DNA from: Ornithodoros turicata
Taxonomy: Eukaryota > Arthropoda > Arachnida > Ixodida > Argasidae
DNA: 64,000 bases
Reading direction: 5' to 3'
Assembly: GCF_037126465.1 (NCBI RefSeq)
Contig: NW_026999353.1
Span: 1,426,001-1,490,000 of the forward strand
Below the pieces are notes generated by a model, which did no database searches, had not been told where the DNA came from, and saw only the letters and a program-made list of their open reading frames with translations. Positions 22,534-31,951 of this stretch are shown here, piece after piece. Position numbers and translations under genes: made by a program. The first letter of the stretch is position 1, and each line of letters opens with the position of its first letter.

Positions 22534-23251
22534 TATTTACATCATTCAATGTACAACATGCTCCGCGCAATATGTAGGTCAAAGTAAAAATTTATTTACG
22601 ATTCGATTCAATAACCACCGATCAGATCTTTCGAAAAAAGGTAGCCTCCCGGTTTCCCGCCATTTTAGTCGACCCGGTCATTCCATTAGTAACGTCGCAC
22701 TTTTTATTTCAGGATCAAAGTTCACATCCGATCGCTGCAGAGAGCAACGCGAATCGTACTTGATCTACAAATTTCAATCTCTAATAATTGAGGATAAAGG
22801 AGTGCTATCAACTGTAAGAAGCATATCCGGATAACTTTTTTTCTGTGTGTCCTCAGAGTGGCCGCTGCCTCTTTTCTTCTTTTCTTTACAGCTGGACACA
22901 GTGACGCTAAGAACACCCCGGACAACAGGTTTTCAACGAGCGCGACCCCAGACCTCTCTGGAACTCCAAGGCTTTGACACGTAATCTCCCCGGCCGATGA
23001 CCCAGGAACCTTCCGGAACCTTCCAGAACATGACTCACTGACGACTGCCTCACAGTGGAATTGTACCGACTGTGACGACACTTTTGTAACCTTTTAAAAG
23101 ACCTTGTACATAGATTTTCGTCTTAGTCCCGAAGAAGGCGGAGCTTCCGCCGAAACGTAGGCTTTCCCAGACCCTTAGTTTAAATGCCAACTTAATAAAT
23201 AACTTTCCCCCACTCCCTACTTCAGTCTTTGGTGTCTTTTTTCCTCTATCT
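22443..23251 (+). mobile_element. PLE 2: GIY-YIG fragment plus pLTR
   Basis: Codons at ~22500-22834 give NGDFDC, YIIQCTTCSAQYVGQSKN, RFNNHRSD, LPVSRHFSRPGHSISN, CREQRESYLIYKF and VLSTVRSISG then stop. This is the GIY-YIG C-terminus only; the RT is missing. It is followed by 'cttttctttacag', a degenerate hammerhead-like motif (23126-23162) and 'taataaataac'. The fragment is flanked by inverted 'tatagatagagg...' (~22479) and '...cctctatctata' (~23245), and sits between PLE 1 and the inversely oriented PLE 3. Confidence 0.8.
23126..23162 (+). ncRNA. degenerate hammerhead-like motif in PLE 2
   Basis: GUC, CCGAAGA (U4C relative to CUGANGA), extra A, helix II GGCGG/CCGCC, GAAA, then CGUA instead of CGUC, so the cleavage nucleotide is changed. 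Probably inactive. Confidence 0.35.
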
Positions 23252-24498
23252 ATATTGCCATCCCTTACAGCCAAGCACTTCGATACGCGCATCTGTTCCA
23301 GTGACGATGACTTGGACAGAAATCTAGCTCAACTTAGGGAAACATTCATCGGTCGTCAATTTCCACATAGCCTAGCTGACGACGCTCTAAAAAAAGCCCG
23401 CAAAGCAGATCGCAAAGCCCTGTTCCAAGACCACAAACGGGTGTTAGATAATGGTTCCGTAAACCTCATCTTAACATTTAGCAGCAATATTCCAAGCGTT
23501 AACAATATACTAAACCGTCACCATAGTATACTTCTCCAATCGGAGCGCATGGGACAAATTTTTCCTCAGCCACCGCGGGTAACCTACAGGCGCGCGCGCA
23601 ACCTGCACGATAATGTAGTTACCTCTAAGGTTAGCAAAGCAGCGCATCCAGGGAATGGCTGTCACCCATGCGATGGTCGCAGGTGTCAAATATGCAAATT
23701 AATGCAAAGCACCCAAGTACTTAAAAGTACTAATCAAAATTTTTCCGTCAAAATTAATGGTGACTTCGACTGCAATTCATCTAACGTCATTTACGCCATT
23801 CAGTGCGGCATGTGCCAAGCACAATACGTTGGTCAGATTAAAACATCATTTCGGATCAGGTTCAACAACCACCGATCTGACGTTACAAAAAAGCCAAACC
23901 TCCCGGTGTCTCGCCATTTCAAGCAACCAGGTCATTCACTAAATAATGTGTCACTTTTTATTCTCCAGTCAAATTTTAGCTCAGATCGGTGCAGGGAACA
24001 ACGGGACTCTTATCTCATTTACAAATTCCAATCAACCATAAACGAAGATCTGGGAGCACTTTCAACGGTAAGAAATCTGGCCGCCTAGATGATCTACACT
24101 TTCTTCCTTTTCGTTTCCTTTCTGTTTTTCTTTTCCTCTTTTTTTTCAGCAAAGTTTGAAGCAGCGCTCATCCTGCCTGGAATTTTCCCCAAAGCGGACA
24201 GTGACCTACGGCGAATGACATCACCACCCGGACTTGACCTTCTGGAATATTCCCGAATCTGACTCTTTGACAAACGCCTGTGGCGTGCCCGTACCGATTA
24301 TGACGTCATATGCCAATCCTATTTAAGTAGTGTGTAACCAGCTACGCATCTTTTGTCCTGACGAAGACAGTGCCACTGTCGAAACGTCGAGTCGACCCCT
24401 TGCCCATTTTACTTTTTAACGTCTCCCTATGTAATAAACTAGTGTTTGTAATTTCCCTAAAATCTGTTTCTGCGTCTTTTTTTGAACATATACTTTTG
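23252..24498 (+). mobile_element. PLE 3: 3' half with GIY-YIG and pLTR, inverted relative to PLE 1
   Basis: 23255-24088 is open (277 codons) and near-identical to the last ~265 residues of PLE 1: SSDDDLDRNLAQLRETFIGR, CHPCDGRRCQICKLM, YVGQIKTSF and REQRDSYLIYKF. The RT palm is absent. The 3' part to 24488 matches PLE 1's pLTR including the hammerhead-like motif. PLE 1 and PLE 3 therefore form an inverted pair of about 1.23 kb (19434-20670 versus 23252-24488) around PLE 2. An in-frame Met at 23255 is probably fortuitous. Confidence 0.85.
24355..24391 (+). ncRNA. hammerhead-like motif in PLE 3 pLTR
   Basis: Same as the PLE 1 motif: box CUGACGA at 24358-24364, extra A, helix II GACAGU/ACUGUC, GAAA at 24381-24384, CGUC. 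It lies ~30 nt downstream of a 'tatttaag' TATA-like string. The helix I 3' strand reads GAG rather than GAC here. Confidence 0.45.
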
Positions 24499-24568
24499 AA
24501 TATATATATAACTATACATATATATATATATATATAACTACATATAACTTTTGAATATATATATATGT
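24499..24568. repeat. (TA)n-rich tract, PLE 3 / satellite 1 border
   Basis: Several TA runs interrupted by 'actataca', 'actacataact' and a duplicated 'cttttgaatatatat'. Confidence 0.9.
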
Positions 24569-27390
24569 TTGTAACTCAAACGCCGCCATGCCAGTACTGG
24601 ACAGCTGTTTCGGCCTTGTTGGGCCTCATCAACAGTACGCAGGCAGGCAACGTTTGAGTGGATGGCGTCAGAAGGTCACGTAACACGTGATTCCTCCCTT
24701 CAGGGTGAGATAACTCACTCACTGAAAGCCCAGTGCAAAGCCAGTGAAGTATAAAAGGAAAAAGAAATAGCTAGAGCTCATTGGCTGCACGTGTAGTATA
24801 CGTTTGTAACTCAAACGTCGCCATGCCAGTACTGGACAGCTGTTTCGGCCTTGTTGGGCCTCATCAACAGTACGCAGGCAGGCAACGTTTGAGTGGATGG
24901 CGTCAGAAGGTCACGTAACACGTGATTCCTCCCGTCAGGGTGAGATAACTCACTCACTGAAAGCCCAGTGCAAAGCCAGTGAAGTATAAAAGGAAAAAAA
25001 TAGCTAGAGCTCTTTGGCTGCACGTATAGTATACGTTTGTAACTCAAACGTCGCCATGCCAGTACTGGACAGCTGTTTCGGCCTTGTTCGGCCTCATCAA
25101 CAGTACGCAGGCAGGCAACGTTTGAGTGGATGGCGTCAGAAGGTCACGTAACACGTGATTCCTCCCGTCAGGGTGAGATAACTCACTCACTGAAAGGCCA
25201 GTGCAAAGTCAGTGAAGTATAAAAGGAAAAAAATAGCTAGAGCTCTTTGGCTGCACGTATGGTATATGTTTGTAACTCAAACGTCGCCATGCCAGTACTG
25301 GACAGCTGTTTCGGCCTTGTTGGGCCTCATCAACAGTACGCAGGCAGGCAACCTTTGAGTGGATGGTGTCAGAAGGTCACGTAACACGTGATCCCTCCCT
25401 TCAGGGTGAGATAACTCACTCACTGAAAGCCCAGTGCAAAGCCAGTGAAGTATAAAAGAAAAAAAATAACTAGAGCTCTTTGGCTGCACGTATAGTATAT
25501 GTTTGTAACTCAAACGTCGCCATGCCAGTACTGGACAGCTGTTTCGGCCTTGTTGGGCCTCATCAACAGTACGCAGGCAGGCAACGTTTGAGTGGATGGC
25601 GTCAGAAGGTCACGTAACACGTGATTCCTCCCGTCAGGGTGAGATAACTCACTCACTGAAAGCCCAGTGCAAAGCCAGTGAAGTATAAAAGGAAAAAAAA
25701 AATAGCTAGAGCTCTTTGGCTGCACGTATAGTATATGTTTGTAACTCAAACGTCGCCATGCCAGTACTGGACAGCTGTTTCGGCCTTGTTGGGCCTCATC
25801 AACAGTACGCAGGCAGGCAACGTTTGAGTGGATGGCGTCAGAAGGTCACGTAACACGAGATTCCTCCCGTCAGGATGAGATAACTCACTCACTGCAAGCC
25901 CAGTGCAAAGCCAGTGAAGTATAAAAGGAAAAAAAATAGCTAGAGCTCTTTGGCTGCACGTATAGTATATGTTTGTAACTCAAACGTCGCCATGCCACTA
26001 CTGGACAGCTGTTTCGGCCTTGTTGGGCCTCATCAACAGTACGCAGGCAGGCAACGTTTGAGTGGATGGAGTCAGAAGGTCACGTAACACGTGATTCCTC
26101 CCGCCAGGGTGAGATAACTCACTCACTGAAAGCCCAGTGCAAAGCCAGTGAGGTATCAAAGAAAAAAATAGCTAGAGCTCTTTGGCTGCACGTATAGTAT
26201 ATGTTTGTAACTCAAACCTCGCCATGCCAGTACTGAACAGCTGTTTCGGCCTTGTTGGGCCTCATCAACAGTACGCAGGCAGGCAACGTTTGAGTGGATG
26301 GCGTCAGAAGGTCACGTAACACGTGATTCATCCCGTCAGGGTGAGATAACTCACTCACTGAAAGCCCACTGCAAAGCCAGTGAAGTATAAAAGGAGAAAA
26401 AATAGCTAGAGCTCTTTGGCTGCACGAATAGTATATGTTTGTAACTCATGCGTCGCCATGCCGGTACTGGACAGCTGTTTCGGCCTTGTTGGACCTCATC
26501 AACAGTACGCAGGCAGGCAACGTTTGAGTGGATGGCGTCAGAAGGTCACGGAACACGTGATTCCTCCCGTCAGGGTGAGATAACTCACTCACTGAAAGCC
26601 CAGTGCAAAGCCAGTTACGTATACAAGGGAAAAAATAGCAGGAGCTCTTTAGCTGCACGTCACAAACATATACTATACGTGCAGCCAAAGAGCTCTAGCT
26701 ATTTTTTTCCTTTTATACTTCACTGGCATTGCACTGGGCTTTCAGTGAGTGAGTTATCTCACCCTGACGGGAGGAATCACGTGTTACGTGACCGTCTGAC
26801 GCCATCCACTCAAACGTTGCCTGCCTGCGTACTGTTGATGAGGCCCAACAAGGCCGAAACAGCTGTCCAGTACTGGCATGGCGACGTTTGAGTTACAAAC
26901 ATATACTATACGTGCAGCCAAAGAGCTCTAGCTATTTTTTTCCTTTTATACTTCACTGGCTTTGCACTGCGCTTTCAGTGAGTGAGTTATCTCACCCTGA
27001 CGGGAGGAATCACGTGTTACGTGACCTTCTGACGCCATCCACTCAAACGTTGCCTGCCTGCGTACTGTTGATGAGGCCCAACAAGGCCGAAACAGCTGTC
27101 CAGTACTGGCATGGCGACGATTGAGTTACAAACATATACTATACGTGCAGCCAAAGAGCTCTAGCTATTTTTTTCCTTTTATACTTCACTGGCTTTGCAC
27201 TGGGCTTTCCATGAGTGAGTTATCTCACCCTGACGGGAGGAATCACGTCTTACGTGGCCTTCTGACGCCTTCCACTCAAACGTTGCCTGCCTGCGTACTG
27301 TTGATGAGGCCCAACAAGGCCGAAACAGCTGTCCAGTACTGGCATGGCGACGTTTGAGTTACAAACATATACTATACGTGCAGCCAAAGA
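24569..27390. repeat. satellite 1 array A, ~233-bp monomers with hammerhead; two orientations
   Basis: Nine monomers (24569-~26655) have the hammerhead on the minus strand; three more (~26656-27390) are inverted. Period 232-235 bp, with copies differing by a few substitutions and A-run lengths. Every monomer has the 45-nt hammerhead-like segment, 'cagtgcaaagccagtgaagtata' and 'ggctgcacgtat'. Short ORFs of ~78 codons crossing each monomer are a by-product of tandem repetition. The array joins (TA)n on the left and a PLE pLTR on the right. Confidence 0.95.
24594..24638 (-). ncRNA. hammerhead ribozyme-like fold, satellite 1 (representative)
   Basis: Minus-strand reading: helix I GUACUG / CAGUAC (6 bp); box UUGAUGA (C3 replaced by U); helix II GGCC / GGCC (4 bp) closing loop CAACAA; GAAA; helix III strand ACAGCUGU, fully self-complementary; cleavage expected after GUC (24600-24602), before CAGUAC. 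The same fold recurs once per monomer, about 24 times in arrays A, B and C. C3 normally pairs with G8, so C3U should weaken catalysis. Self-complementary helix III with no loop implies cleavage as dimers or in tandem transcripts. Confidence 0.65.
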
Positions 27391-28475
27391 CGTGCCACCT
27401 GGCATTCGTCGATGAGTCACGTTCTGGAAGGTTCGTTTGTCGTGTCTGGTGTGGTGTCACTGCCCTGACGTTCCGGGATCTTCTGAAGTCAGAGCTGGGG
27501 GTCATCGTCTTTCTTCCAAAGGCTTCCAAAGTACAAATTCGAATTTTTCCATCAAAATCAACGGAGATTTTGACTGTAATTCCCCTAACATCATCTACGT
27601 CATTCAGTGTAAAGCACGTGAATGTCAGTATGTGGGACAAAGTAAAACATCCTTCAGAATCAGGTTTAATAACCACAGATCAGACGTTAGCAAGAAGCCG
27701 AAGCTTCCTGTTTCCCGCCATTTCAAACAGCCCGGTCACTCAATAAATGACGTCCTCCTTTTTTTCTTGAATCAAATTTCAATTCTGACAGATGCAGGGA
27801 ACAACGCGAGTCATATATGATTTATAAGTTTAAATCCGCAATCAATGAAGATCCCGGTGTACTGTCAGCAGTTAGAAACTTAAACAATTAGCTATCCTCC
27901 GTGTCGCCCTGTTCTTCTTCTCTTTCAGATATGGCTGGAGGACATCTCCGCACTACGGACAATGCTACGGAAAAAACCCGATAGGTTACTTGGCCTTACA
28001 TGGACTATTGATGAAGCAACAAGGCCACGAGAACAACAACGCCCCAAACAACGACTTCCCGAGAAGGCCACCTAAGGCTCCAAGATACGATGACGTAAAC
28101 CCCAGACTCCCAGATAATGATTTCACCACGGACGACGCCTTTGGAAGAAAGACGATGACCCCCAGCTCTGACTTCAGAAGATCCCGGAACGTCAGGGCAG
28201 TGACACCACACCGGACACGACAAACGAACCTTCCAGAACGTGACTCATCGACGAACGCCAGGTGGCGCGAATACACAAGATTACGTCAGCAAGCTGAAAC
28301 CATAAAGGCTTTGGACAGTCTTGTTGCCTCTTCTGTCCCGAAGAAGGAGGAGCTTCCCTCCGAAACGTCGACACTTCCCCATTTTCCTAAATAATGTTTT
28401 TATTATGTAAAATGAAACTTTGTTTGTATTCTATTAACACCTCAAGTCCGTCGCTATATCCCCTTTCCTTTCGCT
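27391..28475 (+). mobile_element. PLE 4: GIY-YIG fragment with inverted pLTR pieces
   Basis: 27394-27530 is an inverted copy of 28135-28270 in the pLTR, giving terminal inverted pieces as often seen in Penelope insertions. Codons ~27530-27891 encode STNSNFSIKINGDFDC, YVIQC, QYVGQSKTSFRIRFNNHRSD, LPVSRHFKQPGHSIND and, after a frameshift near 27770, REQRESYMIYKFKSAINED then stop. Then come 'cttctctttcag' and a hammerhead-like motif at 28335-28372. The RT is missing. Confidence 0.8.
28335..28372 (+). ncRNA. hammerhead-like motif in PLE 4 pLTR (U4C)
   Basis: GUC, box CCGAAGA (U4C), extra A, helix II GGAGG/CCUCC with AGCUUC loop, GAAA, CGUC, GAC. The U4C change is shared with the adjacent satellite 2. 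Confidence 0.4.
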
Positions 28476-28501
28476 TATATATATATATATATATATATAT
28501 G
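28476..28501. repeat. (TA)n tract, PLE 4 / satellite 2 border
   Basis: About 12 TA units leading directly into 'tatgtttactgatcg' of satellite 2. Confidence 0.95.
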
Positions 28502-31500
28502 TTTACTGATCGAGCGTGCCACAATCCCAGCTGTGGACGGCCGTTTCGAGCTTCTTGGCTCTCATCGGCACAGCGTAGGGATGTGACACGCTCTTGGGTC
28601 GGCACAAACACTGTGTCTCTGCAAGACATCAATGTTCCAGGGTGTTAGCAACACCTCTGGAGGCCGCAGTGCAAAGCCAGTAAGTACAGATACAAATATA
28701 AAAATGAGCAAATGCTCCATGGCTGCACGTGAGGCATATGTTTACTGATCGAGCGTGCCACAATCCCAGCTGTGGACGGCCGTTTCGAGCTTCTTGGCTC
28801 TCATCGGCACAGCGTAGGGATGTGACACGCTCTTGGGTCGGCACAAACACTGTGTCTCTGCAAGACATCAATGTTCCAGGGTGTTAGCAACACCTCTGGA
28901 GGCCGCAGTGCAAAGCCAGTAAGTACAGATACAAATATAAAAATGAGCAAATGCTCCATGGCTGCACGTGAGGCATATGTTTACTGATCGAGCGTGCCAC
29001 AATCCCAGCTGTGGACGGCCGTTTCGAGCTTCTTGGCTCTCATCGGCACAGCGTAGGGATGTGACACGCTCTTGGGTCGGCACAAACACTGTGTCTCTGC
29101 AAGACATCAATGTTCCAGGGTGTTAGCAACACCTCTGGAGGCCGCAGTGCAAAGCCAGTAAGTACAGATACAAATATAAAAATGAGCAAATGCTCCATGG
29201 CTGCACGTGAGGCATATGTTTACTGATCGAGCGTGCCACAATCCCAGCTGTGGACGGCCGTTTCGAGCTTCTTGGCTCTCATCGGCACAGCGTAGGGATG
29301 TGACACGCTCTTGGGTCGGCACAAACACTGTGTCTCTGCAAGACATCAATGTTCCAGGGTGTTAGCAACACCTCTGGAGGCCGCAGTGCAAAGCCAGTAA
29401 GTACAGATACAAATATAAAAATGAGCAAATGCTCCATGGCTGCACGTGAGGCATATGTTTACTGATCGAGCGTGCCACAATCCCAGCTGTGGACGGCCGT
29501 TTCGAGCTTCTTGGCTCTCATCGGCACAGCGTAGGGATGTGACACGCTCTTGGGTCGGCACAAACACTGTGTCTCTGCAAGACATCAATGTTCCAGGGTG
29601 TTAGCAACACCTCTGGAGGCCGCAGTGCAAAGCCAGTAAGTACAGATACAAATATAAAAATGAGCAAATGCTCCATGGCTGCACGTGAGGCATATGTTTA
29701 CTGATCGAGCGTGCCACAATCCCAGCTGTGGACGGCCGTTTCGAGCTTCTTGGCTCTCATCGGCACAGCGTAGGGATGTGACACGCTCTTGGGTCGGCAC
29801 AAACACTGTGTCTCTGCAAGACATCAATGTTCCAGGGTGTTAGCAACACCTCTGGAGGCCGCAGTGCAAAGCCAGTAAGTACAGATACAAATATAAAAAT
29901 GAGCAAATGCTCCATGGCTGCACGTGAGGCATATGTTTACTGATCGAGCGTGCCACAATCCCAGCTGTGGACGGCCGTTTCGAGCTTCTTGGCTCTCATC
30001 GGCACAGCGTAGGGATGTGACACGCTCTTGGGTCGGCACAAACACTGTGTCTCTGCAAGACATCAATGTTCCAGGGTGTTAGCAACACCTCTGGAGGCCG
30101 CAGTGCAAAGCCAGTAAGTACAGATACAAATATAAAAATGAGCAAATGCTCCATGGCTGCACGTGAGGCATATGTTTACTGATCGAGCGTGCCACAATCC
30201 CAGCTGTGGACGGCCGTTTCGAGCTTCTTGGCTCTCATCGGCACAGCGTAGGGATGTGACACGCTCTTGGGTCGGCACAAACACTGTGTCTCTGCAAGAC
30301 ATCAATGTTCCAGGGTGTTAGCAACACCTCTGGAGGCCGCAGTGCAAAGCCAGTAAGTACAGATACAAATATAAAAATGAGCAAATGCTCCATGGCTGCA
30401 CGTGAGGCATATGTTTACTGATCGAGCGTGCCACAATCCCATGGAGCATTTGCTCATTTTTATATTTGTATCTGTACTTACTGGCTTTGCACTGCGGCCT
30501 CCAGAGGTGTTGCTAACACCCTGGAACATTGATGTCTTGCAGAGACACAGTGTTTGTGCCGACCCAAGAGCGTGTCACATCCCTACGCTGTGCCGATGAG
30601 AGCCAAGAAGCTCGAAACGGCCGTCCACAGCTGGGATTGTGGCACGCTCGATCAGTAAACATATGCCTCACGTGCAGCCATGGAGCATTTGCTCATTTTT
30701 ATATTTGTATCTGTACTTACTGGCTTTGCACTGCGGCCTCCAGAGGTGTTGCTAACACCCTGGAACATTGATGTCTTGCAGAGACACAGTGTTTGTGCCG
30801 ACCCAAGAGCGTGTCACATCCCTACGCTGTGCCGATGAGAGCCAAGAAGCTCGAAACGGCCGTCCACAGCTGGGATTGTGGCACGCTCGATCAGTAAACA
30901 TATGCCTCACGTGCAGCCATGGAGCATTTGCTCATTTTTATATTTGTATCTGTACTTACTGGCTTTGCACTGCGGCCTCCAGAGGTGTTGCTAACACCCT
31001 GGAACATTGATGTCTTGCAGAGACACAGTGTTTGTGCCGACCCAAGAGCGTGTCACATCCCTACGCTGTGCCGATGAGAGCCAAGAAGCTCGAAACGGCC
31101 GTCCACAGCTGGGATTGTGGCACGCTCGATCAGTAAACATATGCCTCACGTGCAGCCATGGAGCATTTGCTCATTTTTATATTTGTATCTGTACTTACTG
31201 GCTTTGCACTGCGGCCTCCAGAGGTGTTGCTAACACCCTGGAACATTGATGTCTTGCAGAGACACAGTGTTTGTGCCGACCCAAGAGCGTGTCACATCCC
31301 TACGCTGTGCCGATGAGAGCCAAGAAGCTCGAAACGGCCGTCCACAGCTGGGATTGTGGCACGCTCGATCAGTAAACATATGCCTCACGTGCAGCCATGG
31401 AGCATTTGCTCATTTTTATATTTGTATCTGTACTTACTGGCTTTGCACTGCGGCCTCCAGAGGTGTTGCTAACACCCTGGAACATTGATGTCTTGCAGAG

Positions 31501-31904
31501 ACACAGTGTTTGTGCCGACCCAAGAGCGTGTCACATCCCTACGCTGTGCCGATGAGAGCCAAGAAGCTCGAAACGGCCGTCCACAGCTGGGATTGTGGCA
31601 CGCTCGATCAGTAAACATATGCCTCACGTGCAGCCATGGAGCATTTGCTCATTTTTATATTTGTATCTGTACTTACTGGCTTTGCACTGCGGCCTCCAGA
31701 GGTGTTGCTAACACCCTGGAACATTGATGTCTTGCAGAGACACAGTGTTTGTGCCGACCCAAGAGCGTGTCACATCCCTACGCTGTGCCGATGAGAGCCA
31801 AGAAGCTCGAAACGGCCGTCGACAGCTGGGATTGTGGCACGCTCGATCAGTAAACATATGCCTCACGTGCAGCCATGGAGCATTTGCTCATTTTTATATT
31901 TGTA

Positions 31905-31906
<2 letters not shown>
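28502..31906. repeat. satellite 2 array, 239-bp monomers with hammerhead; head-to-head inversion at ~30440
   Basis: Eight monomers with the hammerhead on the minus strand (28502-~30440), then six inverted (30441-31906). The period is exactly 239 bp and copies look identical base for base except at the inversion junction and the last copy (C to G at about 31819, in helix I). Shared boxes with satellite 1 are 'cagtgcaaagccagtaa' and 'ggctgcacgtg'. Repeated 80-codon ORFs are periodic artefacts. The extreme homogeneity means very recent amplification or an assembly effect. Confidence 0.95.
30587..30631 (+). ncRNA. hammerhead ribozyme-like fold, satellite 2 (representative)
   Basis: Helix I GCUGUG (30587-30592) / CACAGC (30626-30631), 6 bp; box CCGAUGA (30593-30599; U4 replaced by C); helix II GAGC / GCUC with loop CAAGAA; GAAA (30614-30617); helix III strand ACGGCCGU (30617-30624), self-complementary; cleavage after GUC at 30625. 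It is 45 nt long, the same as the satellite 1 and 3 motifs, with different helix sequences. Fourteen copies. Confidence 0.65.
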
Positions 31907-31945
<39 letters not shown>

Positions 31946-31951
31946 GTATAA
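31907..31951. repeat. (TA)n tract, satellite 2 / satellite 3 border
   Basis: About 18 TA units, ending 'gtatatgtataatgcagg' where satellite 3 begins. Confidence 0.95.

Noticed and set aside
28629..31727. Series of identical 80-codon ORFs, one per 239-bp unit, as a repeated gene family
   Set aside because: Periodic by-product of an open frame in the monomer; no motif, and the frame crosses the ribozyme fold.
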